NCBI GenBank assembly: GCA_019095985.1
Contig: CM032665.1
Span: forward strand, 44,696,409-44,760,408
Origin: Streblospio benedicti
Taxonomy: Eukaryota > Annelida > Polychaeta > Spionida > Spionidae
Length of the DNA: 64,000 nt
Direction: 5' to 3'
The notes beneath the pieces are model-generated. The model worked only from the letters and a program-made list of their open reading frames with translations. It ran no database searches and had not been told where the DNA came from. This document shows, one piece after another, positions 43,710-58,700 of this stretch (positions are counted from its first letter, which is position 1; every line of letters begins with the position of its first letter). The position numbers were made by a program, and so were the translations under genes.

Positions 43710-46700
43710 GTACTAGTAGTATAGTTTGTCAAAGACATTGTCAATTAGTCTGTTACTCTAACAACATAAACCTACTAAGTACTGGATATAGATCTCCTAG
43801 TCTAGATAGTCAAGTTTATTTCAGTCTTTTTCTAAATACATATTAAATTTTGTTTTGACAAATCCAACACAATTTTTTTCCACACCTTAACACTATTGAC
43901 TAATAACAATGGCATCCATCAGACTGACGTCATCAGAATTGGGGCTTAATGGTGAAGGTCTCATTCAGCGTCTATTTAGTTCTTGGTCTCTGTGAACACT
44001 CCAATTGAAATTCATGTGATCTATTACAGAAGGCTTGTGTTGCCCCATAGCTACATTGCTGTCCATGTCTCTTACATATAAGTGCAGGTTTACAGAACAT
44101 TTATCTCTACACCAATTTATAACCATCTATTGTTTTTAAGCCATTGAGCCATTTGACCAATGTGTGGACTCTGAAGTTTTGAACAGAAGACATGGATATT
44201 GCACTCCAAGTAAGTAACTCGGACAGTAACATCTATATATCTAGATACTTGTAGACATAACAGACAATGCTTATGCAATTAGAATGCAAGAGTCAGCAGG
44301 ACCAACTGATATTTCAGTTCTCTACCACCAAGCAATCAAAAGATAACTGTATTTCCGTGTTTTGTAGCTTAGGCGTTTATTGTTTCAATAACATGTCTAG
44401 CACAGGCATTTAAATGGGGGAGGCGTCTATTTGAAGGAAAATTCATAAATATCCATATCATGGCGTAAATAGTCATATCCACGATGTTCTTAGCTATAAA
44501 ATGATATAGTAACTGTCAAAATCGGATTGTGATTAGTAAAGTTACAACCAAAATACCAGATGTAGGGTTAGAAACATACTACCGCAGTTTCTTGATTACC
44601 CGCCTAGCCTCGATCAACATGTCTACCATAAGCGTTTAAATGAGGGAGGCGTCTATTTGATGGAGGAGTTAATCAAAGCAAAATGATTTTATCAACTTAA
44701 GTTAGATTTAGACATACTTGAGGAAGCCACTGTACCTCACTCAAGTGACTTCAAATAAACACCACCACTTGCTCCCAGGTGTGTGATTACAGGGATTAGT
44801 GTGTGATCCCACTCTGACGTAATAAACATTATTTCTTTTTTGTCATTATATAAATATTCATGTTATCATGTAGATAGTCATATCCACGATATTCTTAGCT
44901 TTAAAATGATATGTTACCTGTCAAAATTGGGTTGGGAATAACGAAGTTACAAGCAAAATACCACATTGTAGGTAATAAACATATTAATCAACTTTTGCAT
45001 TCTCTTTGATAAGCGCCGGCCATTTACTGCCGCCTGTCTTGAATAAGCGCTGGGTGAATGACATGTTTTAAATTGATAAACGCTGGGTAGCTATTCAAGA
45101 AACTATGGTAACCAACTTGCTGCTGGCGGCATTGTCTTTAAGTAAGTACCTACTTTGAATAGACGTTGATATGAGGGAGGCCTTTATACGAGGAAGGCGT
45201 TTATAAAGGGGAGGCGTTTATTGATTTAAAATTGTGTGTAACCTGGCGTCTATTTGAGAGGAGGCTACAATTATGGCAGAGGCTACAAAACATGGAAATA
45301 CGGTAGACAGAATCAGTTTTGAAATTTTCACAAATAATGGAAATTGACAGCTAGTGTGGCGTTGAATTTTGTTTTACTGGTTACAGGTCTGATAAGGCTG
45401 GCCGATAATCACAGCCTCTGACCATGACTTTGACTTTGCTGAGCACTGATGTACATGCAAAATGACATTTTGATATGGGAAATAAAGCAACTTCTGTATT
45501 TTCTTGATTAGCTTTCTAGCCTTGATATTCCACTGGTATTTGAACAACCACAGAGTATAGCAGTTCAATTATTGACCATAGCACTGGTTCTGGAATTGCA
45601 TGAGATGACCACTGTCCCTCAAAGTGACATCAAAGAACCACAGCTTCTTGCTCAACAGTGCATAATTACCAAAATTAGTGTGTGATCCCACTCTCAATTA
45701 ATATAATTGTTTTTATTTACCCATGTCAACTTAAAGCGAAAAAGACATTTAAACTCTCACAGCAATATAACTGTATATTTCCATGTAAACACACCATTAA
45801 CGTGACAAAAACCACAAAAACCTTGTCGTGTAAAATTTATTAATTGACCTAAATTCTGAACGTGATAAATAATTTTTCTTTTTGATAATGATTTTGATAT
45901 TTATTTAGTTATGTAAATAATTATATCCACTATGTTTTTCAGCTCAAAATCATTAATGATATGGTAATCGTCAATTTTTTTATCAGAAATAACGAACTTA
46001 CAAGGAAAATACTGCATTGTGGTTTCAAAACATCTATTAAAAAGTTGTGGCCTTGTAATACTGTAGGCCTTGAATAAGCACCATGTGAATGAGCTTTTTG
46101 AAATTAATAAACGTTGGGGGGGGGGGCTAATTTAGACAATATAGCACATACTACTCACGTTGTTCATATCCATCAGGAAATGCTGCACACGGAGTGGAGG
46201 GGAGCAGTGCCATCTCCTTAGATGAGGCCACCGATGGCATCAACCTGCCGGACGCTGAGGCTTTCAACCTCCCATGGAATGAGCTAGAACCGCCGTGGGT
46301 CCAGGTCACCCTAAGGTTCCTAACCTACGTGCAGAGAGTGCTGCTCTTCAACAACATACAGGGACAACGTAGTGAGTGAAGGACTCTGGCTCTCCTATTG
46401 CTACTTACACTATATTGTCAAATATGCTATTTTTTGGTGTACAATAGATTCTTAGCTTATTTCATTCAAATTACTCTTTGAAGTCAAAATTTCAGCTATT
46501 ATAATCTATCTATATACAAACTCACATAGAATGAAATAGGTTTGGTGACCATTATATCGTCCATTACCACAAAAACTCAAATGTCTTCTCACCTTCAGTG
46601 TAATTTTTTTTGCTGTGGAAAACCTCCAGACCACCCAACCCTTTTTTGTGAGTATAAGGATTTTTTTCACCTGATTTGGTTAAAAGGATGCCTAATAATG

Positions 46701-49700
46701 ATTTCTAGCCCTGATAACATTTCTATATCCCCCAGCGTTTTGAGAAATCAAAGATGGCTGCCGGTGGAGGTGTCAAAATCTAATATTGTACATATCTTTC
46801 TTGATATTTGTGATAGAGTCATGATTTTGGTGTTTAGGGGTAGGCTGTAGAGGTCAAGGAATCCAAATACATTCATTGGAATAAAATTGATCATCTCCAT
46901 ATATGCACAATCCAATATGGCCACCACACGAGTGTTTGAAATCTGAGATTATTTGTAACTTTTTAACTATCAATGATAGAAACATGATTTTGGTATCTAG
47001 ATGTAGATTTGTATGGTCATAGAATCCAAATATCCTAATGGAAACAAAATTGACCACCTAGACATAGACAAAATCCAAGATGGCCGCCTCAGGTGTGGTA
47101 CAAATTTGAGATTATCTTTAATGCGCTAGCTATTAATGATAGAATCATGATTTGGTATATTGATGTAGGTTTGTTGAGTCACAATCCAAATTACTCATCA
47201 AAATATAACTCACCAATTTGATGTAAGCAAATTGAAAATGGCCGCCACTATGAGGGTAGGGTGATCGAGATTAAATAACTTTTAACAATTTGAGAGTGAA
47301 TGATCAAAATAAATTTGGCCAACAAATTAGTATGCATATTGTAAACAAAGTGAGTTCTGTATCTGCCGGTCTTGACTGGTGGTAGCCTTAGGAAGCGCAG
47401 TGGAAGAACTTGCCTGGATGACCTACAAAATCTGTGGGGCGGGAGGCACGGGATCTCCAGACCAAAGGCCCTATAGAGATCTACCCCGTGTCCCCGGTGC
47501 TGTGTACAAGCCGTCTACGAACCACCCCTGCGGGTCTTATACCCTAGTGGACGCACGTTGAGCGATCAGAACCTAAATGCGCTTCTCGTTGTGTATTAGG
47601 CTTTTATACGGTGAACAGCTGTCTAACCTTCAGTCCCGTCTAATGGGGGCAGAGTAGCTGGTGACACCCCGGGTTTCACGAAGGGCCTTCTCACGGGAAG
47701 GACTTCGCACCGGTGCTGACACGCACTGTTTCAGGCGTCCCCTACACAGTGCAACACGGAGCAGGACCACGTTAAGAGAGGCACCCATCAGGTTAACCTC
47801 TGTAGAATTGAGTAAAGAGGGCCTATTCCCGAGATCGAGAATAGGTTGCCAGCCCTACCGCTTCCGTCGAGCGCTAAAGGAGAACTGCCGCTAATTGGCT
47901 CAAAAACCAGTACCAGAGAGTACTGGCTCCCTAATCCTACTGTGGCCATAATAAAGGACAACAACAATACTTAACAAGGTGTGTGTAACTGGGAAAGCTA
48001 TACCTAGTCCAGTGCAACTTCTATAACTAATTTTATACTACACGAGAATGCTACAATCCTCGTGCACTGGAGACTACACGAAACGAGTTTTGTTACACAA
48101 TATGTCTAATGGATTACAGAATAATCTTTAACATTGAGACATTGTGAAGGGGTTTACCAATATCTAACAACAGGCATAAGAAGTGGAAGTGCAGACATGT
48201 AACTCTGGACCCCAACCTTGATTTCTGGGAAGACATTGTTGTGTTATGTGATATCTCTGTATGCCGCTAAGATATGTCAAACAGCATAATGAGATGCCTC
48301 AAGAAGCTGTTGCATATTATTTTCTACAAAGACCTTCCAAAAGCTAAAGATGGATACATGATATATTACCGGTATCACCTCATTTTTACCATATGGATGA
48401 CTATCACATACTTACACTAGTATAAGCTTATTGTGATCAGCCTCTTCCAGCTACATGTACAGGTTAGAATTAAGTTCATTTCAAAAGACACTTGAAAAGC
48501 TTGAAAAGAAAAAGAAACTATTATATAACACAAATGACAACAATGGACTTCAAACCCATAATGGTACTGTACTAGAGCATAAGGATGACTTCAAACCCTT
48601 TGGCACATGGATCGTTGAATCTCAAAAGTACATGTGTCAAAAAGATACTTGCTTAGAAAGCCGTCAACAGCATTAAGAAAGTCTCGAAATCCTACTTTAT
48701 TGCTGAGAAAGTTACCCCTGGATAATAATAGTGGAAAGTTCTCGTAATGCTACAGACATCTCTCTACACATATGCTGCAAACGATCCTGAACATAAACTG
48801 GAGCTCCCATACTACAAATGAGCCACTCTGTGGTGAATTTCCACCAGTCACTGATGATATTGCTAATAGAATTCTCAAGTTAGAAGGATACTGCAACTCA
48901 CACACTGTTGTTGAGCTTTCGGAAAGGTATGCGTTTGGAAACAAAACCTGGGAATCGGAGACGTGGGAGGCCTCTGGGGAAGTGAGAGGCCTGGGGGGAA
49001 TTTTCTGAGTTTCCTAAAACGTGATACAGGAGCTGCTAGTGTTATCAAAATGGCCACATTATTGCAGGACATGGAGATTTGAAGACTTCATGTTTGAGGT
49101 TTCTAACCTAACTACAATACAGCACCTTAGATAGTTAATCTGAAACTTTGCTTATCAGATGGCCAGTTAATAAGTATATATGAATATCAGGACTGACTCG
49201 AAATATAGCATATCTTTGACCTAGGGTAATACCGAGTTGCCAAATATTTTGAAATTTCGGAATCATTCCCAAATTTGACTGTCATTCCGAAGCTTCCGAC
49301 GGAATTATCTTTATTCCGAAATTCAATGGAAATAACCTAAATATTTTAAAATGGTGTATTTGTTTGCTTGCATATGGGCGTAGCCATTATTAAATGTACT
49401 CGATTGAACCACACATCGTGTAAACATGCTTTTACCGGTGCGCAAAAATGCACTCGATTTTCAGCGATAGTCTCGATCCGAATATGCCATGCCAAAGAAA
49501 TCTGTGGCACATTACAGTTTAGTAAGAGAAACCACAGCGGCTTAGTGATTCGAATGCGCCACTCGGCTGTTATCGGCTGTTTTCTGTGATTGACAGGTGA
49601 GACAATATGGCAATATAACACAATTTGAAAAGTAGCCTTGCTGTTTTTCATTAATTACATCGTTATTTGCAGGTATCAGTGTTTCATATTCATTATTCAG

Positions 49701-52700
49701 TGATTAATCCTCGTTGAGGTATAGCACATTTTGCACATACCAAGTGTTATTCCAAATCCATAGTCTATTTGACAATGTATGATTTTGGGTGTCCATGGAC
49801 TCGGCAAAGCCGAGTATGCAGTGCCGCAGGTGCCACAGGTGAGTCTGAGAGGGGGGGGATACCCCCATCTTGCGAGTGGGGTTCGGGGAATTTCCCCAAT
49901 TTTTTTTAAAGTGTGATGCATTTTTCTGCAATCTAGATAGAGAGGGAAATATACCTATTATGAGATATGAGAGTGGCCCTTGATTTTTTTATGAGAAATG
50001 AAAATGGGGGTTCATTTTCTTTGATAATTTTGAGAAATTATGAAACTGTGAAATTGTGAAATGAAAACGGTTAGAAAATTAATGAGAATGGCCCTGGATT
50101 TTTGCTGAAATTTGAGAATGCCGTAGGATATATTTCCCCTCTGTATAATTTACAGCAAAATTATTTAGTAGGTTTTTGAAAGACTTAGAATAGATCCTTT
50201 AACTAACCAAATACAATTGGCAATGATATCTGGGTCGGGATGGGATATACTCATACTGTGTAACTAAGACGCAGATTTGTGGTTTGTTGAAACTAAGTTA
50301 ATTACACTTTTATGTACATGTTTACCCTCTAACATTTCAACTACTTTGTGATAGAATCATGAGTTTGGTGTCTTGATATAGGTTTATAGACTAAAATAAT
50401 CCAACTATACTCATAAAAAGACTCCTCATTTGGATATTAGCCAAATTCAAGATGGCCACCACTGCTATGTTTGAATGTTTGTAATTAGCATTCACACTGT
50501 TAGTGATAGAATCATGATTTGCTTGTTTAGTTTTTATGTAATTTGGTTTTGCACTATCTAAAATAACATAAAACATCTGATCTACCAGATCGAAAAATTA
50601 TTGTCTATAATAATGCATCATTGTGATTGAGACAGTCATCAAATCTATTACAGACACCTGATATACTGATCTTTTCTTAGAGAGACTGTGTAAGGCCAGC
50701 TCCACTCATTGGTTTCGAATATTAGCAGAGTTGCCAACCTCGAATTTTTAAATTTCTGAATCCCAAGGCCGAAATTTCTGAATTTGGGTCAAAATATCTT
50801 AATCTTACGTTTACTATGTAGTTTTAACTTACATTTTAATAAGACTATATTATAAAACTGTTCTGTGTTTAGAATGGTCATAAAAAGGTAAGTTTTGAGG
50901 TCTTTTTTGAAGTCATCAACATCTGTCAGTGCTCTTAGTGAATTTGGTAAGTTGTTTCACAATTTGGGTCCCGCAATGCGAAGAGATCTTTCTCCATATC
51001 TTGTCCTGGCTTTTCCTGCTTGAACAAGGTTTGCAATTGAAGATCGGAGATGTTTGGCAGGTATGAAGGGTTTTATAATGTCTTGAAGGTACCTAGGAGC
51101 TTCACCCAATCTGGTTTTGAACACCATCAACCATATTTTGTATGTTATGCGCTGTTGTATTGGCAACCAGTGAAGTTTTTTGAGTGCAGGTGTAATATGG
51201 GCATGCTTTTTTAAACCACAGACAATGCGTGCAGCTTAATTTTGTACACGTTGGAGTTTTTTGAGTTCACAATCACTTAAGCCATATAACAGGCTATTGC
51301 TATTGCTCAGTATCAAAAGTAACTCCAATATTTTTGGCCATCTTTGAAGCATGTATCACTGATGAACCTATGTTTATTGTCAGAGGAACAGATATTCTTT
51401 TAATGGAAGAAGACCTTCCTATCAATAAATATTTCGTTTTATTCTCATTCAGTTTCAAATGATTATTGTTCATCCAAAGTTTTAGTTCTTCTAAGCAAGC
51501 CTCCATTTGTCTTGCTGCTGTAACATAATTTTCAGGATTCAGTTCCAGGTACAGCTGTGTGTCATCTGCATACATGTGAACATTTATTCCAAATCTTTCC
51601 ATGATCTCAAAAACTGGTGTACTGTATGTCACATACTCTGAAGGACCTACACTTGAGCCCTGAGGAAGACCAACAGTCAGTTCCAGTTCATCAGAAGACA
51701 CACCTTCAACTACTACAGCTTGTGTTCTATTGGTCAAGTATGATTTCATCCACGCAAGGGGTGTTCCTGTCACGTTGAAGTCAGTCTCCAGTCTGTCAAT
51801 TAGTATATAGATAATTATTTAAAACACTTTATTGATGTACTTTTTCTATGTACTATCATACATTACAATAATATGACAAAATAAGTTTTTCCTAATTAAA
51901 TAAATAATGCATCCAAATATGTGAATACATTGTGCTAGCTATTCATGAATTGAGGTTACTAGGTCCATATCTACATTATGGTGTAATATTATCAAATTAA
52001 CTCCCCTGTCAAAATCTATTCCATCAATCAACACAAACACAGTCTTTTTAATAAAATTTATTTTGATAATACAAATTTTGGATCGATATTTTTATTTTGT
52101 TCCTCCCTCTCCTTAGAAATGAGCATTTTTTTATATTTTCCTCCCTACTCTTTAATTTTAGAAGATTTTTTTCCCACCCGACCCAGAGCAGCAAATCATA
52201 TGTTTTTTCATTTCATTGTAGACCTATTGTAAAATATGTTTTGAAAGAAAACTTTGTAAAAATTGGACTTTTTTGTATTGTTCATTACAAAATGTGGGTG
52301 GAATCCAACCATCCTGGACCCGGTATAACGCCAAACAACTTGGGGAGGACGAGTAACTTTTGGGGAGGACTAGTAACTTTTTAAAGTTACTAGTCCTGCG
52401 AAAGAGTAACTATTGAGGCCTTAACTGGGAGACTGATAAGTGAGACAAACAGATTTAGTTACTTGATGTAATATGATAGAATGTTTGAAATTAACATCTA
52501 ATTTCGCTATCTGAAAATAAAAATAAATATCTGTGTAAATGAGAGCATCCAGTATTTTAAAATGTATGTAATCATCAGAAAATAAGTTCTTACTAAAAAA
52601 TAATACTCAATTTGAAGGGCAGTAACAAGAGTATCAGCCCTAGATGAAGGATACTTTGGTCAGACAATACGAATTAAGTCTGCATAAGTAATGTACATGT

Positions 52701-55700
52701 ACATGTGTTTGTATTATTTTTTGTCTATCACATAATTTGTTATGACATTCCAAACTGTGTGAACTTAATGTAATGTTTGAGTACCGTATTTTCTCGATCA
52801 ACCGCCTAGCCTCGATCAACCGCCGGTATTTGATTAAGCGCCGGGTGTAGAGGCTATATTACTTACTTAGGCTCCGGGCTTGTTTAGCCGCCGGGTCCCC
52901 CGCCGGCTTAACAATATCAATTGACGTAATAGCATTGATTTTTTACGTAGAGGTCTAGTAGATCTACATAATGAATGCTGACGTAATAGCATTGATTTCT
53001 TTACGTAGAGGTCTAGTAGAGTTTAGCATTGTCATATTATCTTTCATTACATTTATTGAATGGGTAATTGTTCGGGTCGATGGCTCCAACGCATTTTAAA
53101 TGGGGTAACAAACTACTCACCTTAGCACACCTGCAATTAAAGCCTTTTGATATTTTTATTTGGGCCAACCTGCATGTCCTAAAGTAATTTCAGTCAATAT
53201 CCCCAAGTAATTTCAATTAAGTAAGACACACCTGAGGAAGCCACAGAAACTTACTCAAGTAACTTCAAATAAAAACGCCGCCACTTGCTTTCAAGTGTAT
53301 AAATACAGGGATTAGTGTGTGATCCCACTCTTAATGTAATAAACATGATTTCCTTTTGGTAATTATATAGATATTCATATAATGGTGTAGATAGTCATAT
53401 CCACAATGGTCTCAGCTTTAAAATGATATGTTAACTGTCAAATTTGGACTGATTATAACGAAGTTACAAGTGAACAACCGCATCATAGGTAATAAACATA
53501 TTAATCAACTTGGCGCCGGCGGTGTTCTCTTTGATAATGTGTCCATATAATGTGCTCAAGTAATTTCAATTAAAGAAACGCCGCCACTTGCCCTATGGCA
53601 TTTAAAAGTCCGTAAAATTATTGATCTCCTTGAACAGTGAAATCGGCCGGCGGCATTCTCTTTGATAAGCGCCGGCCTTTGAACTACCGCCTGTCTTGAA
53701 TAAGCGCCGGGTAAATGGCATGTTTTAAATTAATAAGCGCCGGGGCGCCTATTCGAGAAAATACGGTATACATGCCTGCCCATTGACTTAAAAATGAGAA
53801 TTCTTTCCTGTTTCAAAACTCCACAAAAATGGATGTTTTTAATATATTCCTTTGAGCTTCATAAGGTTTTAAAATTCTGCTTACCCAGCATATTTTTTCC
53901 ACCCTTTAAATTTCAATAATTGGACATGGATTTAGTCCATATTACTGTTCACACTATGGTATTTTTTTCAGGTGACTTCTTACAGCATTTCACTGTCTGG
54001 CTTCGAGATTATTCTGATGCAAACAACCTCTCTTGGCAGGTACAACCCATATTGGCAAACGTGCTATACTCCCCTTAGTTTGAATGACATTGCTCCTGAT
54101 CAAAAAATACAGATTTTACATGGATGAAATATAACTTTTAGACACTGGTAAAGATTTGCAAGTGCTTGATTTCAAATATCAATGCTCTCTTTACCGTCCA
54201 CTACCACCCAAAGTTGATGGGCCCTATTATTTGACCTTCTTACGAGCAGTACAAATATTGTGAAGTATTAAAAACAAGTGAGACTGGAAAAAAAACATGA
54301 GCATGTTTTCAGAATTTACCGTCCCTTCCCACACTAAATTAATGAACTGTCCCAAAGTAAGATTTCTGACAGTGTCATGTTGGCATCTCTGATAATGTTG
54401 AACGTTGTCAAAAGTTCATATCCGTAGCAAATGGTCTTATTCCCCATGTGATTTCTACTCCCGGTAGAAATGCTTCTCTCTGCGGGGGAGTGCTGCATAT
54501 GAGGACATTGTGGACGGAGAATGTGAGACTGTCCTCCCGACAAAGGAGGTCAAAGTGCAGCTTGACTGCTGCGCTCCCAATGTGCAGAAGATGCACTTCA
54601 GCAGACTGTCACTGAGAGAGATTGAGGTCTATGGCATACCATTTGGTAAATATAGTTTTTGTTTTTGCCTTCCGATTCAGTGTTTTCATTGAATAACGTT
54701 AACATGAATAGAATGATCCATGGCCACCTAAAAGCCCTCTGTTAAACTATATCAATAATGAACCAATTGGTCACGGATAGCCCACAACTTAGATTGACAA
54801 GCTTTATCCCCAGTGTTTCTATGGCCAATTGGATATGGAGTTGAACTCATGACCAGAAGGTTGTGTGTTCGATCCCCATATAGCATGTATGTGTAATTAG
54901 GAGGAGGTCATTGAATTGAAAGAGTGAGTGATTGTGTGAATGATTAGCATTGAATGTGCAACTAAATGTAAATGTGGTTATTTACAGTTGCAATACACCA
55001 GATCATTGGCATCCTTGTCACACTATATCCTTCTCAACTCCCCGGGGAGCATACAGCACATCGCCACCGTACCGCAGATGTGCTAATCACCCACATTAGG
55101 GTTCACTCGCCTGACCTGTACCTATTTAACGTGCAGGTACCATGGAGCAGTGTGCAACCTGTTAGAGGTAGGTTTGCTCAACACCCACCATCTGACCCTA
55201 CAGGGAATAGAACCCATGACCTTCTGGTCGCAAGTCTAACTCCCTATCCTCTTCGCCACGGAAGCACAAGTGACTGTGCAAGTATGGTAGAAATGATCAA
55301 TTGATCAATAGGTGTGCCAATGACCTGGTATAAAATCATTTTAAATGTAAAGTCATAAGAGCAATACTTGGATCACGACTATAAACCACAACATATACAA
55401 ACACATTTAAAATGTGTTTTTTTCACTAACCCAAAAGCTTTTACTTAAATACTACAACAGTTCGATAGTTCTTATTTTCACTACATCGTCCTGAAGGAAG
55501 ATCACTATCATGTAAACACACCTCGCATATTGAAGGGAAATTGTAGTAATGGCCCTGTTGATTCCATATGTGAACTGTAGGTGTTAATTTGCTTTTTGTT
55601 TTAAAAAATGTAGGCTTTTAGTGATAAAATTTTACTTATTTTAAAACAGAAACTTTGGAATGGATTTGTTAAAGTACTATTAACTTTGGCAATTTTCACC

Positions 55701-58700
55701 ACTGACAGTACATTGTCAAGTTGTGTAAGAAGGATGCACAAACAGTTTCTATTCACTTGAAATCAAAGAACCAATAACAATAACAATAACATGAACATTT
55801 TAGTAACAGTTTACAGTAGAACTGTCAATGTCATTTGAAAGTTTTGTTTTTAATTTTTTCACCTCTTCTCTCTTCAAAGATATACTGTTGTGGGTCAGAG
55901 AGGGAGAATTTAAAAGATCCCTCTCTTGGCGGTATCACATTTTGCAACATATATCAAAGTGACCGGCATACATTCTTGTTTATGGAAACCAAATTGCAGC
56001 ATTCCATGGCGACCAGAGATATAAGCGTGTTTCTATGGCAACGTTTGTTAATTCATGCAAGAATATATAATTGCAAATTCATAAGAAATATGGATAAATC
56101 ATATTTTTGCATAGCACGCTCAATTTTCAATCTATATTAACATGTGATACCTTATTTTGATCAGTATGGTGTGTATTATCAGCACATTATATATCCAAAT
56201 TAACTTCATTAACATAAAGCTAATTAGCATAAATTAACATAAAACTTGTGATTTTGTAAATTTCTAGTTTAAACTTCTCTATTATCAACACATTTATTGG
56301 CAAATTATCACAATCTTTTGTCTCACATAGGCATACATCGGCATAGATATAAAAAAAATAAACAGCAAAGATGTTCATTTAAATGTGTTGCCGTAGCAAC
56401 AAATGAGAAAATCTCAATTTCCCAGGAATATGGAGGAATTTCAAAACTCTAATATAGTGTGCTTTCATGGTGTTCAATCGTTTCGTAACGTTTGTGTGGA
56501 AAAAAGTGTAGGTGTGTAATTCCCATAACGTTCGTGTGTGATTGAAAGGAACTAAGCGACTAAGAACCACAAAAAATGTTTTGTGAAGAAACTGGCAAAA
56601 TCCTCGGAATTATCATAGATTGCCGTGGAAACAGGCTTATATCTGGTTGCCATGGGATGCCGCAAGAGCAACATTGGTTTTCATAAACTACAGTGTATGC
56701 TGGTCATTTTGATATATGTTGCAAAACGTGGTACCGCCGAGAGGGGTATCTCCTTAAATAGAGGTTTTTTGGGGGTTCATCCGCTGCAGGAATATCTCCT
56801 AATGTAATTTTAATTTGCTCTCTTCTTCAAGGAGATTATCCAGCTCTGCTTGCATGTTTGCTGTTACTCAATGACACAGCCACATTCTGAAATTTCAGTT
56901 GCTTCTTTCTGTCAGACAATTGCGCATAATCATTGTCTTTATCACTTCTAAGTGTTCTTTGATTTGCCATTTTATACTTAAAATTGTAGCAATAATATCT
57001 AAATACTATAAATATAAAAGAATATTCACCTTTGCTTTCACTTTCACTATCAAAAATTTGTTGTTACTACATACACAATGTCTGGGTGCGTAACGCGACG
57101 TGCCTACATACTGTGCAACGTAAGTCTAATTAAACAGCAATAAATCAGAGAATCATTGTATCATGAAATCAAAGGATCAATGTCAATCACATGAAAACTT
57201 TTAGTATTAGTGTACCTGTGGTGCTAAAAACAAACAAACAAAACATTGCAATCGCAAATTCTTTTGAATATAGATGTGAATAATTTCAGATCCCCATAGG
57301 AATTATAAGCTGATAAATGGAGACTTGCATGGATATTCAGTCTATGGTGTAGCTTTTCGGAATAAAATAACATTACATTTAATTGAAGAATCGTTTATTT
57401 AGTAACATTTATACATTAAAAACATCGAACACTTTGAATATACGTTTAACATTGTTTGAGAATCTGAAGGTCATAAAGTGAATGCTTAAATCTACTATTA
57501 CATTCTAGCACATTCTACATTATGCATACTAGCATGTTATTGATCATTATTAGGTTTGCTTACACCTTCTAAATTATGCATACTAGCATGTTATTGATCA
57601 TTATTAGGTTTGCTTATTATGAATACTAGCATGTTATTGATCATTATTAGGTTTGCTTACACCTTCTAAATTATGCATACTAGCATGTTATTGATCATTA
57701 TTAGGTTTGCTTACATTATGCATACTAGCATGTTATTCATTATTAAATCTATTATGAATACTAGCATGTTATTGATCATTATTAGGTTTGCTTACACCTT
57801 CTAAATTATGAATACTAGCATGTTATTGATCATTATTAGGTTTGCTTACACATTCTACATTATGCATACTAGCATGTTATTGATCATTATTAGGTTTGCT
57901 TACACCTTCTACATTATGAATACTAGCATGTTATTGATCATTATTAGGTTTGCTTGCCTTGTTACATTATGAATTATGCGACATTTTAGACGCTTTTTCT
58001 AATGAATAATACAAGGTTGACACAAAACATTATGTACAACTCATGAACTACATTATGACAACTAGCAGATTTTTTATTAGGTTTATTTCACAATATCCTA
58101 CATTATCATCAAGTCAGTCAAGGTCAAGTCACCAAATTGCCGACTTTCACCCAAGATGTTGAATCAAAATTGTATTGATCTTCTTAGTTTTAACTTGGGA
58201 TAAATTCGGTAACCTCTGTTCTACAACATACCAGAAGTATTCTCAGAAATCATTGATAGTAAATATTTGCTGGGGTATTTAGTTTTCAATCTTTTTACAT
58301 TTTACCAGCCGCTACTCTTAATTGCATCTAGCTATGGTCGGTGTTGACAAATTACGGGTGTGATAAAGGCAAATATCTTATGCATAATGGCATGTCACCA
58401 AATAGTAGGTTTAAATTTCTGAAACGAATGGATTATTATCATTATAAATAACATACCCATCTAAGAATTCACACGTCGGATCAATTATGAACTGGTTATG
58501 AAGACATGGACGAAAGGATATTTCTCAAATCACGCTAAATTGTTTGAAAATCACAGTGGTTTGTGCACCTTGTGTTTGGCGATGAATACTTGCATGGAAT
58601 TGACCATTAGTTGGGTGTCAATCGCTAAATTTGAGCATGCTGAGCGCCTGATTTTATTAGGTTTGCTTAAATCTACATTATGCTAAATATGCATTCAATT

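Noticed and set aside
29187-55325. Functional tRNA genes at the SINE heads
   Set aside because: The cloverleaf is incomplete, several copies share the same non-tRNA body, and the B boxes vary, so these are SINEs.
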